Below the pieces are notes generated by a model. It did not search any database and was not told the DNA's origin. It was given only the letters and a program-made list of their open reading frames with translations. A stretch of DNA of 6,629 bases, taken from positions 1 through 6,629 of the forward strand of contig CAIOZP010000026.1 of NCBI GenBank assembly GCA_903862805.1, written 5' to 3'. Both the position numbers and the translations under genes were made by a program. The stretch's first letter is position 1, and each line of letters begins with the position of its first letter. Positions 1 to 6,629 of the stretch are shown in pieces. The stretch is from an uncultured Fibrobacterota bacterium. Lineage in GTDB: Bacteria; Fibrobacterota; Chitinivibrionia; Chitinivibrionales; CAIOZP01.

Positions 1-600
1 ATTCAATACATAATTCCGCACGCTGAAACTGTAACTCTTTCCAAGTACCTCGATCAAAAAAACAAACCGGCCGGACTCATCGAGGTTCGTGGAACTTGGC
101 CGCAGCAGAACATGCGTCTGGTAAAGGCTCTTTACGAATATGGTTTCCTTCGCAACGACAGGATTTCGGTAAATGGCTTTGAAGTCGGAATCATGGATTG
201 TGTTGCCGCCTACCTTTGCCGTAGCAAGGAAGGTCAGGAAACCGAGCTTTACGGTTATGCTCTTCACGTCGAGACCGTGGGCATTGAGAACGGTGAGCGT
301 GTGCTGAAAACAATCTGGCACACGCATCCTTCATCCGACGGATCGGTTCCGGGCTGGGAAAAACTTCGCGCCTACACACGCAACGTCGGAATTCCTCTTG
401 GCGTTGCGGTCAAGCTGATTGCCGAAGGCAAAGTGAACGGAACGGGTTGTGTGATTCCCGAGGAAGCATTCGATCCGCTTGATCTTTTCGGCGAACTGGC
501 AAAGCGGGAAATTTTCTTCCACGGCACAGTTACCACAATTGACGAAAACGGATCTTCGCAGGGAGAACCAGAGATTCTGGAAATTCTTCCCGCAGTCTGA
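1..600 (+). CDS. Saccharopine dehydrogenase-like oxidoreductase, C-terminal part (5' end outside window)
   Basis: The frame is open from the first base, so this is the last 199 residues of a longer protein, and the ATG at 112 is an internal methionine. The visible part resembles the C-terminal catalytic/dimerisation domain of the saccharopine dehydrogenase family. The best stretch is residues 128-170: NVGIP, then a helix ending AEGKVNGTG, then IPEEAFDP and a final LAKREI. This is the family's usual ending, in which a G-P helix is followed by a 'GV-PE-DP-F-L--R-I' tail. The N-terminal Rossmann NAD(P)-binding domain would lie upstream. Members act on amino-acid adducts such as saccharopine (lysine metabolism) or carboxynorspermidine (polyamine synthesis), and the fragment does not let me choose. 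No hairpin separates it from the porin-like gene 41 bp downstream, so co-transcription is possible. A link to phosphonate metabolism is not shown. Confidence 0.75.
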   Translation: MQYIIPHAETVTLSKYLDQKNKPAGLIEVRGTWPQQNMRLVKALYEYGFLRNDRISVNGFEVGIMDCVAAYLCRSKEGQETELYGYALHVETVGIENGERVLKTIWHTHPSSDGSVPGWEKLRAYTRNVGIPLGVAVKLIAEGKVNGTGCVIPEEAFDPLDLFGELAKREIFFHGTVTTIDENGSSQGEPEILEILPAV

Positions 601-630
601 TTTGAAATACAAAGGTTCCCAACTTAACAA

Positions 631-636
631 AAGGAG
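631..636 (+). promoter_or_regulatory. Shine-Dalgarno site that sets the porin-like gene start
   Basis: AAGGAG lies 5 nt before the ATG at 642. An in-frame GTG at 636 overlaps this motif and would have no ribosome site of its own, so ATG 642 is preferred. Confidence 0.8.
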
Positions 637-641
637 TGGTT

Positions 642-1631
642 ATGCTGAAAAGGAAAATCGGAATTGCGCTGGTGGCTGCGGCCCTGGGTGCTTTCGCCGG
701 AGACAACACAATCAAACTGGTTTACAGAACTGATCTGCGAACGGAGTTCTGTTCCGACACCGCGGTTCCGACAAACTCGCAATTTGACATCCAGTATCTG
801 CGCGTTGACTTCAAAGGCAACGTCACGGACAACATGAAGTACCGCCTGCGTCTGCGCCTTGATAAGACATCGATAAAGGACGGACTGGCTGGTGCATCTG
901 CAATGGTCAACTACGCCTTCATCGAGCCAAAGTTCGGCGAACATTTTTCTTTCGATCTCGGTAAGCTCTGGAACTACGAAGCCGGCTGGGAGAACGACAA
1001 CTCAAGCTCAGATGTCTATGTTTTCACAGGAATGGATGACATCACAAATTCCTATGTAGTCGGTATCAGTCCGACTCTCACCTTTGGAGATCAGGGTATT
1101 CATCTTGTTGTTGCCAATTCGGGTCTGAGCAACGAAAAGGATACGAAGGTCAGCAAGTATTTCAACATGGTTCTTGCATATCAGGGCAAGATCGGAATTG
1201 TTCAGCCGCTTCTTTCGGTCGAAGTAAAGCCAGAGGCTGTCGGTAACAAGGGCGAGTTCATCGGTGACTTTGGTCTGAAGATCGATCCGAAAAAAGTCGG
1301 CGGAGAAGTCGATGTCGGTTATTGGAAGAGCACTACCAGCGGTGCTGATTCGACCAATCCAAGTCTTCTTTCATTCTCCGGTACTTTGCGTATCAATGCA
1401 GGAAAGATCCGCCCGCAGCTCAAGGCTCTTTACGACATCAATTCCCTTGGATCAAACCAGACCGGTTCGGTTGTCGGATTCGCTCCTGCGCTTGAGATCT
1501 ATCCAAAGGACGGTGCCGATTTCCGCATTCATCTTGCCTACACAGGCAAAGAGACGATGCCGAAAAATGGAACCAATGTCTTTGACCAGAATATTTATCT
1601 CGGTGTCAAGGGCGCATGGAGCATCAAGTAA
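642..1631 (+). CDS. Porin-like outer-membrane beta-barrel protein
   Basis: This is a 329-residue exported protein. It starts at ATG 642, behind AAGGAG. Residues 1-19 form a Sec signal peptide (basic MLKRK, hydrophobic core, A-F-A before G20), leaving about 310 mature residues. The rest has no long hydrophobic helix but many short stretches of alternating polar and nonpolar or aromatic residues, for example YRLRLRLD (67-74), FSFDLGKLW (102-110), FNMVLAY (174-180) and FRIHLAY (294-300), separated by Gly/Asn/Asp/Ser-rich turns. This is typical of a 12-18-strand barrel. The pattern and the GKLWNYEAGWEN segment recall short porins of the phosphate-selective (OprO/OprP) type, but I cannot assign a family firmly. 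The last residues are AWSIK, so the usual C-terminal aromatic assembly signal is missing or shifted to Trp326. Its position 76 bp before an aminophosphonate binding protein suggests, without proving, outer-membrane uptake of anionic substrates. Confidence 0.7.
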   Translation: MLKRKIGIALVAAALGAFAGDNTIKLVYRTDLRTEFCSDTAVPTNSQFDIQYLRVDFKGNVTDNMKYRLRLRLDKTSIKDGLAGASAMVNYAFIEPKFGEHFSFDLGKLWNYEAGWENDNSSSDVYVFTGMDDITNSYVVGISPTLTFGDQGIHLVVANSGLSNEKDTKVSKYFNMVLAYQGKIGIVQPLLSVEVKPEAVGNKGEFIGDFGLKIDPKKVGGEVDVGYWKSTTSGADSTNPSLLSFSGTLRINAGKIRPQLKALYDINSLGSNQTGSVVGFAPALEIYPKDGADFRIHLAYTGKETMPKNGTNVFDQNIYLGVKGAWSIK

Positions 1632-1707
1632 TCTTTTGATAGACAAATAACAGCCTCTCCTGCACGAGCATCTCGACTCTGAAAAACTTTTTTGAAAGGC
1701 ATAGAAA

Positions 1708-2739
1708 ATGAAACTGACAAACAAGTTCCTCGTAGCCGCCGGGATAAGCTCCTTGGCGTTCACCTCACTGGTTTCTGCTGCTGATCTTACGATCTACACA
1801 GCTCTGGAAGATGATCAGATCGCCGCCTATACTGCGTCGTTTACTGCTCAGCACCCGGACATCAAGCTGAACTATTTCCGCAATTCGACCGGTATCGTCA
1901 CAGCGAAACTTCTTGCCGAAGCCGGTAATCCACAGGCTGATCTGGTGTGGGGACTTGCCGCCACGTCTCTTCTTCAGGCAGATCAGAAAGGAATCCTCGA
2001 ACCTTATTCACCAAAGGGCATCGAGAAAGTTGACTCACATTACAAAGACAGCCGCAAACCCGCCCGTTGGGTTGGCATCGATGCATGGATGACAGCGATC
2101 GCCGTCAACACCAAGGAAATGGAAGGCCGTAAACTGGCAATTCCTCATTCGCTTGCCGATCTCACCAAGCCGGAGTACAAGGGGCTTATCGTGATGCCGA
2201 ATCCGGCATCATCAGGAACTGGCTTCCTTTTTGTCGCAGGTGTGCTTCAAAGTATGGGCGAGAAAAAGGGATGGGAATTTCTCGACAAGCTTCACGAGAA
2301 TATTGCCCGCTATTTGCATTCGGGTTCGCAGCCTGCAAAGCTGGCCGCATCGGGAGAGTTTCCGATCGGTATCTCTTTTGACTACCGCTGCCTGAATCTG
2401 AAGGCTGGCGGTGCGCCGATTGACGTCGTATTCCCCAAAGAAGGTTCCGGCTGGGATCTTGAGGCAAATGCGCTTGTCAAGAAAAGCACAATGAAGCCGG
2501 AAGCCAAGGTTTTCCTCGACTGGGCGATCAGTCAGGATGTCATGAAGGAATACGGAAAGAACTTCGGCGTGATCTCTGTTCCTACCGCAGGTGTCACTGT
2601 TCCGGCTGGTTTCCCTGCTGAGCCAACCAAGCAGATGATCAAAAACGATTTCGGCTGGGCCGCCAAGAATCGCGACCAGATTCTTGCCGAGTGGACAAAA
2701 CGTTACGACGCAAAGAGCGATCCGAAGCCGAAGGAATAA
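1708..2739 (+). CDS. phnS: 2-Aminoethylphosphonate ABC transporter, periplasmic substrate-binding protein
   Basis: This 343-residue periplasmic protein would capture 2-aminoethylphosphonate or a close relative and deliver it to the PhnT/PhnU-type importer. Residues 1-24 are a signal peptide (MKLTNK, hydrophobic core, V-S-A before ADLTIY); there is no lipobox cysteine, so it should be soluble. It belongs to the extracellular solute-binding family that also holds iron-binding FbpA/AfuA. Family-typical segments follow in order: TALEDDQ (31-37), DLVWGLAATSLL, ARWVGIDAWM, NPASSGTGF (165-173), LHENIARYLHSGSQPAK, GEFPIGISFDYR (216-227) and VFPKEGSGWD. These match the AEP-binding (PhnS2/AepX-like) subgroup as I recall it. 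The adjacent tyrosine pair used by the iron binders is absent. GAAAGG at 1694-1699 sits 8 nt before the ATG. The gene is followed by two hairpins that probably separate its expression level from that of the downstream genes. The exact ligand (AEP, hydroxy-AEP or N-methyl-AEP) is not decided by sequence. Confidence 0.92.
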   Translation: MKLTNKFLVAAGISSLAFTSLVSAADLTIYTALEDDQIAAYTASFTAQHPDIKLNYFRNSTGIVTAKLLAEAGNPQADLVWGLAATSLLQADQKGILEPYSPKGIEKVDSHYKDSRKPARWVGIDAWMTAIAVNTKEMEGRKLAIPHSLADLTKPEYKGLIVMPNPASSGTGFLFVAGVLQSMGEKKGWEFLDKLHENIARYLHSGSQPAKLAASGEFPIGISFDYRCLNLKAGGAPIDVVFPKEGSGWDLEANALVKKSTMKPEAKVFLDWAISQDVMKEYGKNFGVISVPTAGVTVPAGFPAEPTKQMIKNDFGWAAKNRDQILAEWTKRYDAKSDPKPKE

Positions 2740-2746
2740 ATTTCAA

Positions 2747-2778
2747 ACAGGACAGTTGATTCCTGTTCTGTCAATTTT
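2747..2778 (+). terminator. Hairpin just after the binding-protein gene (weak terminator or RNA-stabilising stem)
   Basis: ACAGGACAG (2747-2755) pairs with CTGTTCTGT (2763-2771) as a 9-bp stem with one G-U pair and a 7-nt loop. CAA and only four T (2775-2778) follow. It starts 8 nt after the stop codon. The short, interrupted T tract makes it a weak terminator at best; it could equally protect the 3' end of the upstream message from exonucleases. Confidence 0.5.
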
Positions 2779-2788
2779 AGTGCCGGTA

Positions 2789-2853
2789 GTTTTCGGGAGA
2801 GTGTGCGCCGCATTTCCGTGGTCGGCGCACCAACCTCCCGGAAACATTTTTTT
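2789..2853 (+). terminator. Strong intrinsic-terminator-like hairpin between the binding-protein and ATPase genes
   Basis: The lower stem pairs GTTTTCGGGAG (2789-2799) with CTCCCGGAAAC (2835-2845), 11 bp with one U-G wobble. After a 3/4-nt internal loop, the upper stem pairs GTGCGCCG (2803-2810) with CGGCGCAC (2823-2830), 8 perfect pairs closing a 12-nt loop. One A and then seven T (2847-2853) follow directly. This is the classical layout of a rho-independent terminator. I see no convincing promoter between it and the next start codon at 2884, so the three downstream genes seem to depend on read-through. Partial termination would give much binding protein and little transporter. A regulated attenuator is possible, but no clear anti-terminator partner was found. 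Confidence 0.8.
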
Positions 2854-2871
2854 GTCATGAAAAGGTTTTTT

Positions 2872-2877
2872 GAGGAG
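2872..2877 (+). promoter_or_regulatory. Shine-Dalgarno site that sets the ATPase gene start
   Basis: GAGGAG lies 6 nt before the ATG at 2884. Longer in-frame starts exist (GTG 2803, ATG 2857), but they lie within or just after the terminator hairpin and lack a comparable ribosome site. Confidence 0.8.
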
Positions 2878-2883
2878 TATTCA

Positions 2884-3939
2884 ATGTTGTCAGAGGCGAT
2901 CTCTTCACCATTTATGTCTGTAGAAAATGTGTCGAAAAAATTTGGTCACCAGACCGTCCTTTCTAATGTTTCCCTGTCTATGGACAAAGGGGAATGGCTG
3001 AGTTTGCTTGGGCCGAGTGGCTGCGGCAAAACAACATTGCTGCGGATACTTGCCGGCATCGAACCGCTTGACAATGGGAGAATCATTCTTGAAGGCAACG
3101 ACATCACAGCTACAGCTCCGGCAAAACGCAGAATGGGAATGGTTTTCCAGTCCTATGCGCTATTTCCTAATCTGACAGTAGAAGACAATGTGCTGTACGG
3201 GCTATCGCAGGACAGGATCAGCCGTGAAGAAAAAATCAGCCGCGCAGAGGAAGTGCTTTTAATGGTCGGCCTTATTCCTGAGCGGTCGAAATATCCTTCG
3301 CAGCTTTCCGGTGGGCAGCAGCAGCGTACCGCATTGGCACGAACTCTTATCAAACGACCGCAGCTTCTTCTTCTTGATGAGCCATTCTCGGCTCTTGATG
3401 CACAGGTACGCCTTTCGATCCGCAAGGAACTCCGGCAGCTTCAGCAGAAGCTTGGAATCACCACGATTCTTGTCACTCACGATCAGGAAGAGGCGCTAAC
3501 TCTTTCCGATAAAGTGGCGGTAATAGATGATGGACATATAGTCCAGCACGGTGCGCCCCGTGATATTTATGAGCACCCGAGTACACCGTTCGTAGCGGGC
3601 TTTATCGGAGCGATGAATTTTGTAGATCTTCCAGGAATGTTCGAGCTGAACAAACAACCATTGCCTGTAAGTCTTGCTGAAAATTCCATCTTTGCGATAA
3701 GGCCAGAACACCTGCGGCTGTCGTCCGGCGGTGGCGCTGTCAATGCACGGATAATCACAAAGGAATATCGCGGATCATTCTATCGGCTTTGTGTTGAAAT
3801 TGACAGACGCGACAGCTCGCCGTCATCGATCCGCCTCGAAATTGATATGACAGCCGCCGAATTTGATCAGTGCATCAGCTATGGAAGTGACATAATTCCT
3901 ATTGAAGTCGATCATAAAAAATTCATCTCCTTCGCCTGA
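2884..3939 (+). CDS. phnT: 2-Aminoethylphosphonate ABC transporter, ATP-binding protein
   Basis: This 351-residue cytoplasmic ATPase would power the importer formed with the next gene. All nucleotide-binding motifs are intact: Walker A GPSGCGKTT (43-51), Q-loop VFQ (Q89), signature LSGGQQQR (141-148), Walker B LLLLDEP (161-167), D-loop SALD (169-172) and switch His199 in VTHD. Residues from about 265 onward, beginning IFAIRPEH, form a TOBE-type beta domain, as in the spermidine/iron/phosphonate (PotA/FbpC-like) ATPase group. Length is normal for that group. The ATPase alone does not reveal the substrate; the assignment to aminophosphonate rests on the flanking binding protein, fused permease and PbfA-like enzyme. 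ATG 2884 is chosen because of GAGGAG just upstream; the N-terminal MSVENVSKKFG then falls at residues 11-21, as expected for a full ABC domain. The permease gene begins 9 nt after the stop. Confidence 0.92.
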   Translation: MLSEAISSPFMSVENVSKKFGHQTVLSNVSLSMDKGEWLSLLGPSGCGKTTLLRILAGIEPLDNGRIILEGNDITATAPAKRRMGMVFQSYALFPNLTVEDNVLYGLSQDRISREEKISRAEEVLLMVGLIPERSKYPSQLSGGQQQRTALARTLIKRPQLLLLDEPFSALDAQVRLSIRKELRQLQQKLGITTILVTHDQEEALTLSDKVAVIDDGHIVQHGAPRDIYEHPSTPFVAGFIGAMNFVDLPGMFELNKQPLPVSLAENSIFAIRPEHLRLSSGGGAVNARIITKEYRGSFYRLCVEIDRRDSSPSSIRLEIDMTAAEFDQCISYGSDIIPIEVDHKKFISFA

Positions 3940-3948
3940 AAAGTAACG

Positions 3949-5694
3949 ATGATATTAAATAAAAAAACGGTGATCAACGAGCCGGTATCTCTCAAGATAC
4001 CTTTGATATTTGCAGCGATAATACTTGCAGCAGGCGTGCTATTTCCACTCACTGAACTTGCACTCGCGGCAGTGAAAGACAACAGCGGAAACTTTGTCGG
4101 CATTGCAAATTTCGTCGCATTCTTCAAGACACAGAGCCTCGCATTCACGCTCTGGTACAGCATCGCAACTGCAACAACAACTGCATTGATCACCGTTGTT
4201 GCAGGTTTTGTTTACGCCTTTGCATTGAAGCGGAGCAAAATTCCCGGCCGCAAAATTTTCCGGTTGATCGCTCTGCTTCCGCTTTTTGCCCCGAGTCTGA
4301 TGCACGGCATATCTCTTATGTACCTGCTCGGAAACAAAGGTCTGATCACAGCATTACTGGTCTCGATCAATCCGTCATGGCGGATACCGCTCTACGGATT
4401 CAACGGGATTGTGATTGCGCAGTCGGTTTATGTTTTCCCGCAGATGGTTCTTATGTTTCTTGTCGCGCTTGACAACTGCGACGGCAGGCTCTACGAGGCC
4501 GCAACCATGCTCGGTGCAAATTCTGTGCGACGATTTTTCACGATTACTGTTCCGGCCGTGAAGGGAACTCTGCTGAGCGGAATACTTATCGCCTTTACAC
4601 TTGCTTTCACCGATTTCGGTGCTGCAAAGATTGTGGGAGGTCAGTACACTGTGCTCTCGGTGGAAATTTACAAACGCGTCATCGGCCAGATGGATTTTGC
4701 AATGGGATCGGTTGTCTCACTGCTCCTGATGCTTCCAGCAGTTGCGGCGTTCATGATCACGCTTTTACACGACCGCGGTGGGAATATCACATCGAATGCA
4801 AAGCCACTCACCGTCAAGACAAAGACATCACGGGATATTCCACTTTTTATCGCAGTGCTGCTAATGGCATCTGGCATTCTACTTATTATGGGAACAGTTG
4901 TCTTCGCATCACTCGTAACGTACTGGCCGTACAATCTCGCTCCGACACTGGCTCATTTCAACTTCGGGCAAAAGTCTGTCACCGGATTTGCTCCATTTCT
5001 CAATTCCATTATCATGTCTGCTTTGACTGCGCTGATCGGAGTGGTAATTGTTTTTGTTGCAGCATACACGAGTGAGCGGATGAAAGCAATGACTGTTCTG
5101 CGACGGTCAATCTCTTTCCTTGCGACCATGCCTGTCGCACTACCCGGCCTTGTGATCGGTCTGTCATACATACTTTTTTTCAACAGGCCGATGCTCACGA
5201 TACCGCTGATAGGAATGACATTTTCAAATCCGTTCATGTCGCTTTATGGAACAATCTGGCTTCTGGTTCTGGCGAACATAATTCACTTTATTCCGGTCTG
5301 CTTTACAACTGCGAGGACAACGCTTAAAAACTGTGACAGGGAGTTCGAGGTATTGTCTGCGGCGCTCGGCGTGCATCCGATGCATCTGATCCGCCGTGTG
5401 ATTCTTCCGATAACACTGCCTGCAATGATCGAGGTTGCGCTTTACCTTTTTGTCAATGCAATGATAACAGTTTCGGCACTGATCTTTATAATTCCTGCTG
5501 CATTCAAGGTCGCATCGGTGGCGGTGATCGACATGGACGATGCGGGTGACACAGCCGAAGCCGCCGCGATGTCGGTGATGATTGTCGCAGTGAATTTGGC
5601 TGCACAGGGAGCAGCGATTCTGCTCCGATCTGTTCTGAAAAGTTCTGACACATCTGCAAGTGCAGAATTGAAACAGAAGGAAAGTCAGGAATGA
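3949..5694 (+). CDS. phnU: 2-Aminoethylphosphonate ABC transporter, fused double permease
   Basis: This 581-residue inner-membrane protein carries both membrane domains of the importer in one chain. The first half (about 15-275) and second half (about 297-560) each hold roughly six hydrophobic segments, for example 18-40, 66-92, 103-127, 150-173, 205-221 and 251-272 in the first and 298-322, 351-373, 386-410, 431-452, 490-515 and 538-559 in the second. Each half has its own EAA loop for docking the ATPase: LYEAATMLGANSVRRF (181-196) ending TVPAVKG, and EFEVLSAALGV (465-475) ending VILPITLP. This fused architecture is typical of the PhnU2-type AEP permeases and of FbpB-like iron permeases; the neighbours favour AEP. 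The region after 560 is a short polar tail. Ribosome-site signal is weak (GAAAAG 3938-3943), so translation may be coupled to the ATPase gene ending 9 nt earlier. The stop overlaps the next start (ATGA). Confidence 0.9.
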   Translation: MILNKKTVINEPVSLKIPLIFAAIILAAGVLFPLTELALAAVKDNSGNFVGIANFVAFFKTQSLAFTLWYSIATATTTALITVVAGFVYAFALKRSKIPGRKIFRLIALLPLFAPSLMHGISLMYLLGNKGLITALLVSINPSWRIPLYGFNGIVIAQSVYVFPQMVLMFLVALDNCDGRLYEAATMLGANSVRRFFTITVPAVKGTLLSGILIAFTLAFTDFGAAKIVGGQYTVLSVEIYKRVIGQMDFAMGSVVSLLLMLPAVAAFMITLLHDRGGNITSNAKPLTVKTKTSRDIPLFIAVLLMASGILLIMGTVVFASLVTYWPYNLAPTLAHFNFGQKSVTGFAPFLNSIIMSALTALIGVVIVFVAAYTSERMKAMTVLRRSISFLATMPVALPGLVIGLSYILFFNRPMLTIPLIGMTFSNPFMSLYGTIWLLVLANIIHFIPVCFTTARTTLKNCDREFEVLSAALGVHPMHLIRRVILPITLPAMIEVALYLFVNAMITVSALIFIIPAAFKVASVAVIDMDDAGDTAEAAAMSVMIVAVNLAAQGAAILLRSVLKSSDTSASAELKQKESQE

Positions 5695-6629
5695 ACGACC
5701 GCAGCATGCTTGACGAAGGCGACATGAACCGCTCCGATCACCGATCGAAATGGGATACCGGACATGATACCGCTACCCGCAATTTGCTTGACCGTGACAG
5801 TGCTGTGTTTTTTCATCAGGCGCTTTCGACACCATGCCTTGATGTCGCGAAAAGTGCTTTGGGCAGTTGCATTGAAACAGCGGCGGGTATGTCAATCCTC
5901 GACTTTCACGGTAATTCGGTGCATCAGGGAGGATTCGGTAATCCGATCGTTTCGCGTCGAATCAAGGAAGCGATGGAGCAACTCCCGTTCTGCAGTCGCA
6001 GATTCACGAACTCCTACGCAATTGAATGTGCAGAGGAACTTGTGCGCCGGACATCGGGAGGATTATCGCGGGTCTTGTTCGCGCCTTCCGGAACAGTTGT
6101 AAACGGCATCGCATTAAAGATAGCACGAATAGTCACCGGAAGACACAAGGTGGTTTCGTTCTGGGGATCGTTTCACGGTGCCGGACTCGATACGATCTCG
6201 GTCGGTGGCGAACGGCAGTTCAGGGAACACATGGGACCGCTGATGCCGGGCTGTATAAATATTCCGCCGCCCCAAAGTGACAGCCCGTTCGGTTCCGATG
6301 AAGAAATATCTGCCGATTATTTTGAGTATGTCGTTTCGCATGAAAGCGAAATCGGCGCATTCATTGCAGAACCACTTCGCAGTACCACCGTGAAGCGACC
6401 ATCGCAAGCGTACTGGAAACGGATCCGCGAGATCTGCGACCGCCACGGCATACTGCTTATCTTCGATGAGATCCCTACGGCGCTTTACAGAACGGGAACA
6501 TTTTTCGCATACGAACAGACCGGCGTGACACCGGACATCGTGACACTCGGCAAAGGACTTGGCGGCGGGATCATTCCATTTGCCGCTGTGCTTGCAACGG
6601 AATGCTGCAATATCGGTTCCGAAATATCG
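5691..6629 (+). CDS. pbfA: PbfA-like (R)-1-hydroxy-2-aminoethylphosphonate ammonia-lyase, 3' end outside window
   Basis: The first 313 residues of a PLP-dependent class III aminotransferase-fold enzyme (family members are about 430-460 long) run open to the window edge. PbfA removes ammonia from (R)-1-hydroxy-2-aminoethylphosphonate, giving phosphonoacetaldehyde and extending AEP catabolism to this hydroxylated compound. Visible parts: an N-terminal EGDMNRS...W segment and HQALSTPCLDV (42-52), both recalled from PbfA proteins; DFHGNSVHQ (71-79); phosphate-binding APSGT (131-135); GSFHGAG with Phe161-His162 beside the cofactor; VGGE then MGPLMPG (181-187); AEPLRSTTV (226-234); FDEIPTALYRTG with cofactor-binding Asp259; and LGKGLGGG with Schiff-base Lys288. 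The start at 5691 overlaps the permease stop by 4 bp, with AAGGA 9 nt upstream, so translation is probably coupled. A related transaminase acting on another amine cannot be excluded, but the transporter context and motif set favour PbfA. Confidence 0.85.
   Translation, partial: MNDRSMLDEGDMNRSDHRSKWDTGHDTATRNLLDRDSAVFFHQALSTPCLDVAKSALGSCIETAAGMSILDFHGNSVHQGGFGNPIVSRRIKEAMEQLPFCSRRFTNSYAIECAEELVRRTSGGLSRVLFAPSGTVVNGIALKIARIVTGRHKVVSFWGSFHGAGLDTISVGGERQFREHMGPLMPGCINIPPPQSDSPFGSDEEISADYFEYVVSHESEIGAFIAEPLRSTTVKRPSQAYWKRIREICDRHGILLIFDEIPTALYRTGTFFAYEQTGVTPDIVTLGKGLGGGIIPFAAVLATECCNIGSEIS

Noticed and set aside
602..630. Possible promoter TTGAAA-17 nt-TAACAA before the porin-like gene
   Set aside because: The -10 match is poor, and a start near 637 would fall after the Shine-Dalgarno site at 631-636, leaving the gene without it.
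1632..1707. Possible terminator or promoter between the porin-like and binding-protein genes
   Set aside because: Only a 4-bp CGAG/CTCG stem with a 3-nt loop is present, with no T tract directly after it. TTGATA at 1636 has no acceptable -10 partner at normal spacing.
2803..2883. N-terminal extension of the ATPase starting at GTG 2803 or ATG 2857
   Set aside because: The extension reads through the terminator stem, adds no recognisable domain and lacks a ribosome site, while ATG 2884 has GAGGAG 6 nt upstream.
1708..5694. Iron(III) importer (FbpABC-like), which has the same architecture
   Set aside because: The binding protein lacks the adjacent tyrosine pair of iron binders and carries AEP-type segments such as HSGSQPAK and GEFPIGISFDYR. 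The PbfA-like neighbour also points to phosphonate.
5764..6280. Overlapping open frames on the + strand at 5764-6102 and 6026-6280
   Set aside because: They are shadows of the PbfA-like gene, which is open throughout 5691-6629 and carries all the family motifs.

Overview
The window comes from a Gram-negative bacterium: it encodes two exported proteins with Sec-type signal peptides, one of which looks like an outer-membrane beta-barrel. Base composition is moderate. I cannot name the organism. All six genes lie on the + strand, closely packed, and the first and last are cut by the window edges.

Left part (1-1631): the C-terminal end of a saccharopine-dehydrogenase-like oxidoreductase, then 41 bp later a small porin-like outer-membrane protein that I cannot assign to a family. 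Middle part (1708-5694): a complete binding-protein-dependent ABC importer of the 2-aminoethylphosphonate (AEP) type. It has a periplasmic binding protein (PhnS-type), an ATPase (PhnT-type) and one large permease with two fused membrane domains (PhnU-type). Right part (5691 to the edge): a PLP-dependent class III aminotransferase-fold enzyme that resembles PbfA, the (R)-1-hydroxy-2-aminoethylphosphonate ammonia-lyase. It overlaps the permease gene by 4 bp.

The proposed logic is that the porin may admit solutes through the outer membrane and the binding protein captures an aminophosphonate in the periplasm. The ATPase-permease imports it, and PbfA converts the hydroxylated form to phosphonoacetaldehyde and ammonia. 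Phosphonoacetaldehyde would then need PhnX or PhnY/PhnA, which could lie beyond the right edge. None of these is visible here, and neither is PhnW.

The most notable non-coding element is the gap between the binding-protein and ATPase genes (2740-2883). It holds two tandem hairpins, and the second is a strong intrinsic-terminator shape followed by seven T. This would make the binding protein abundant and the membrane components and enzyme scarce, or act as a control point. I see a specialised but recognisable catabolic locus, not a wholly new system. No RNA genes, CRISPR arrays, mobile elements or attachment sites were found.
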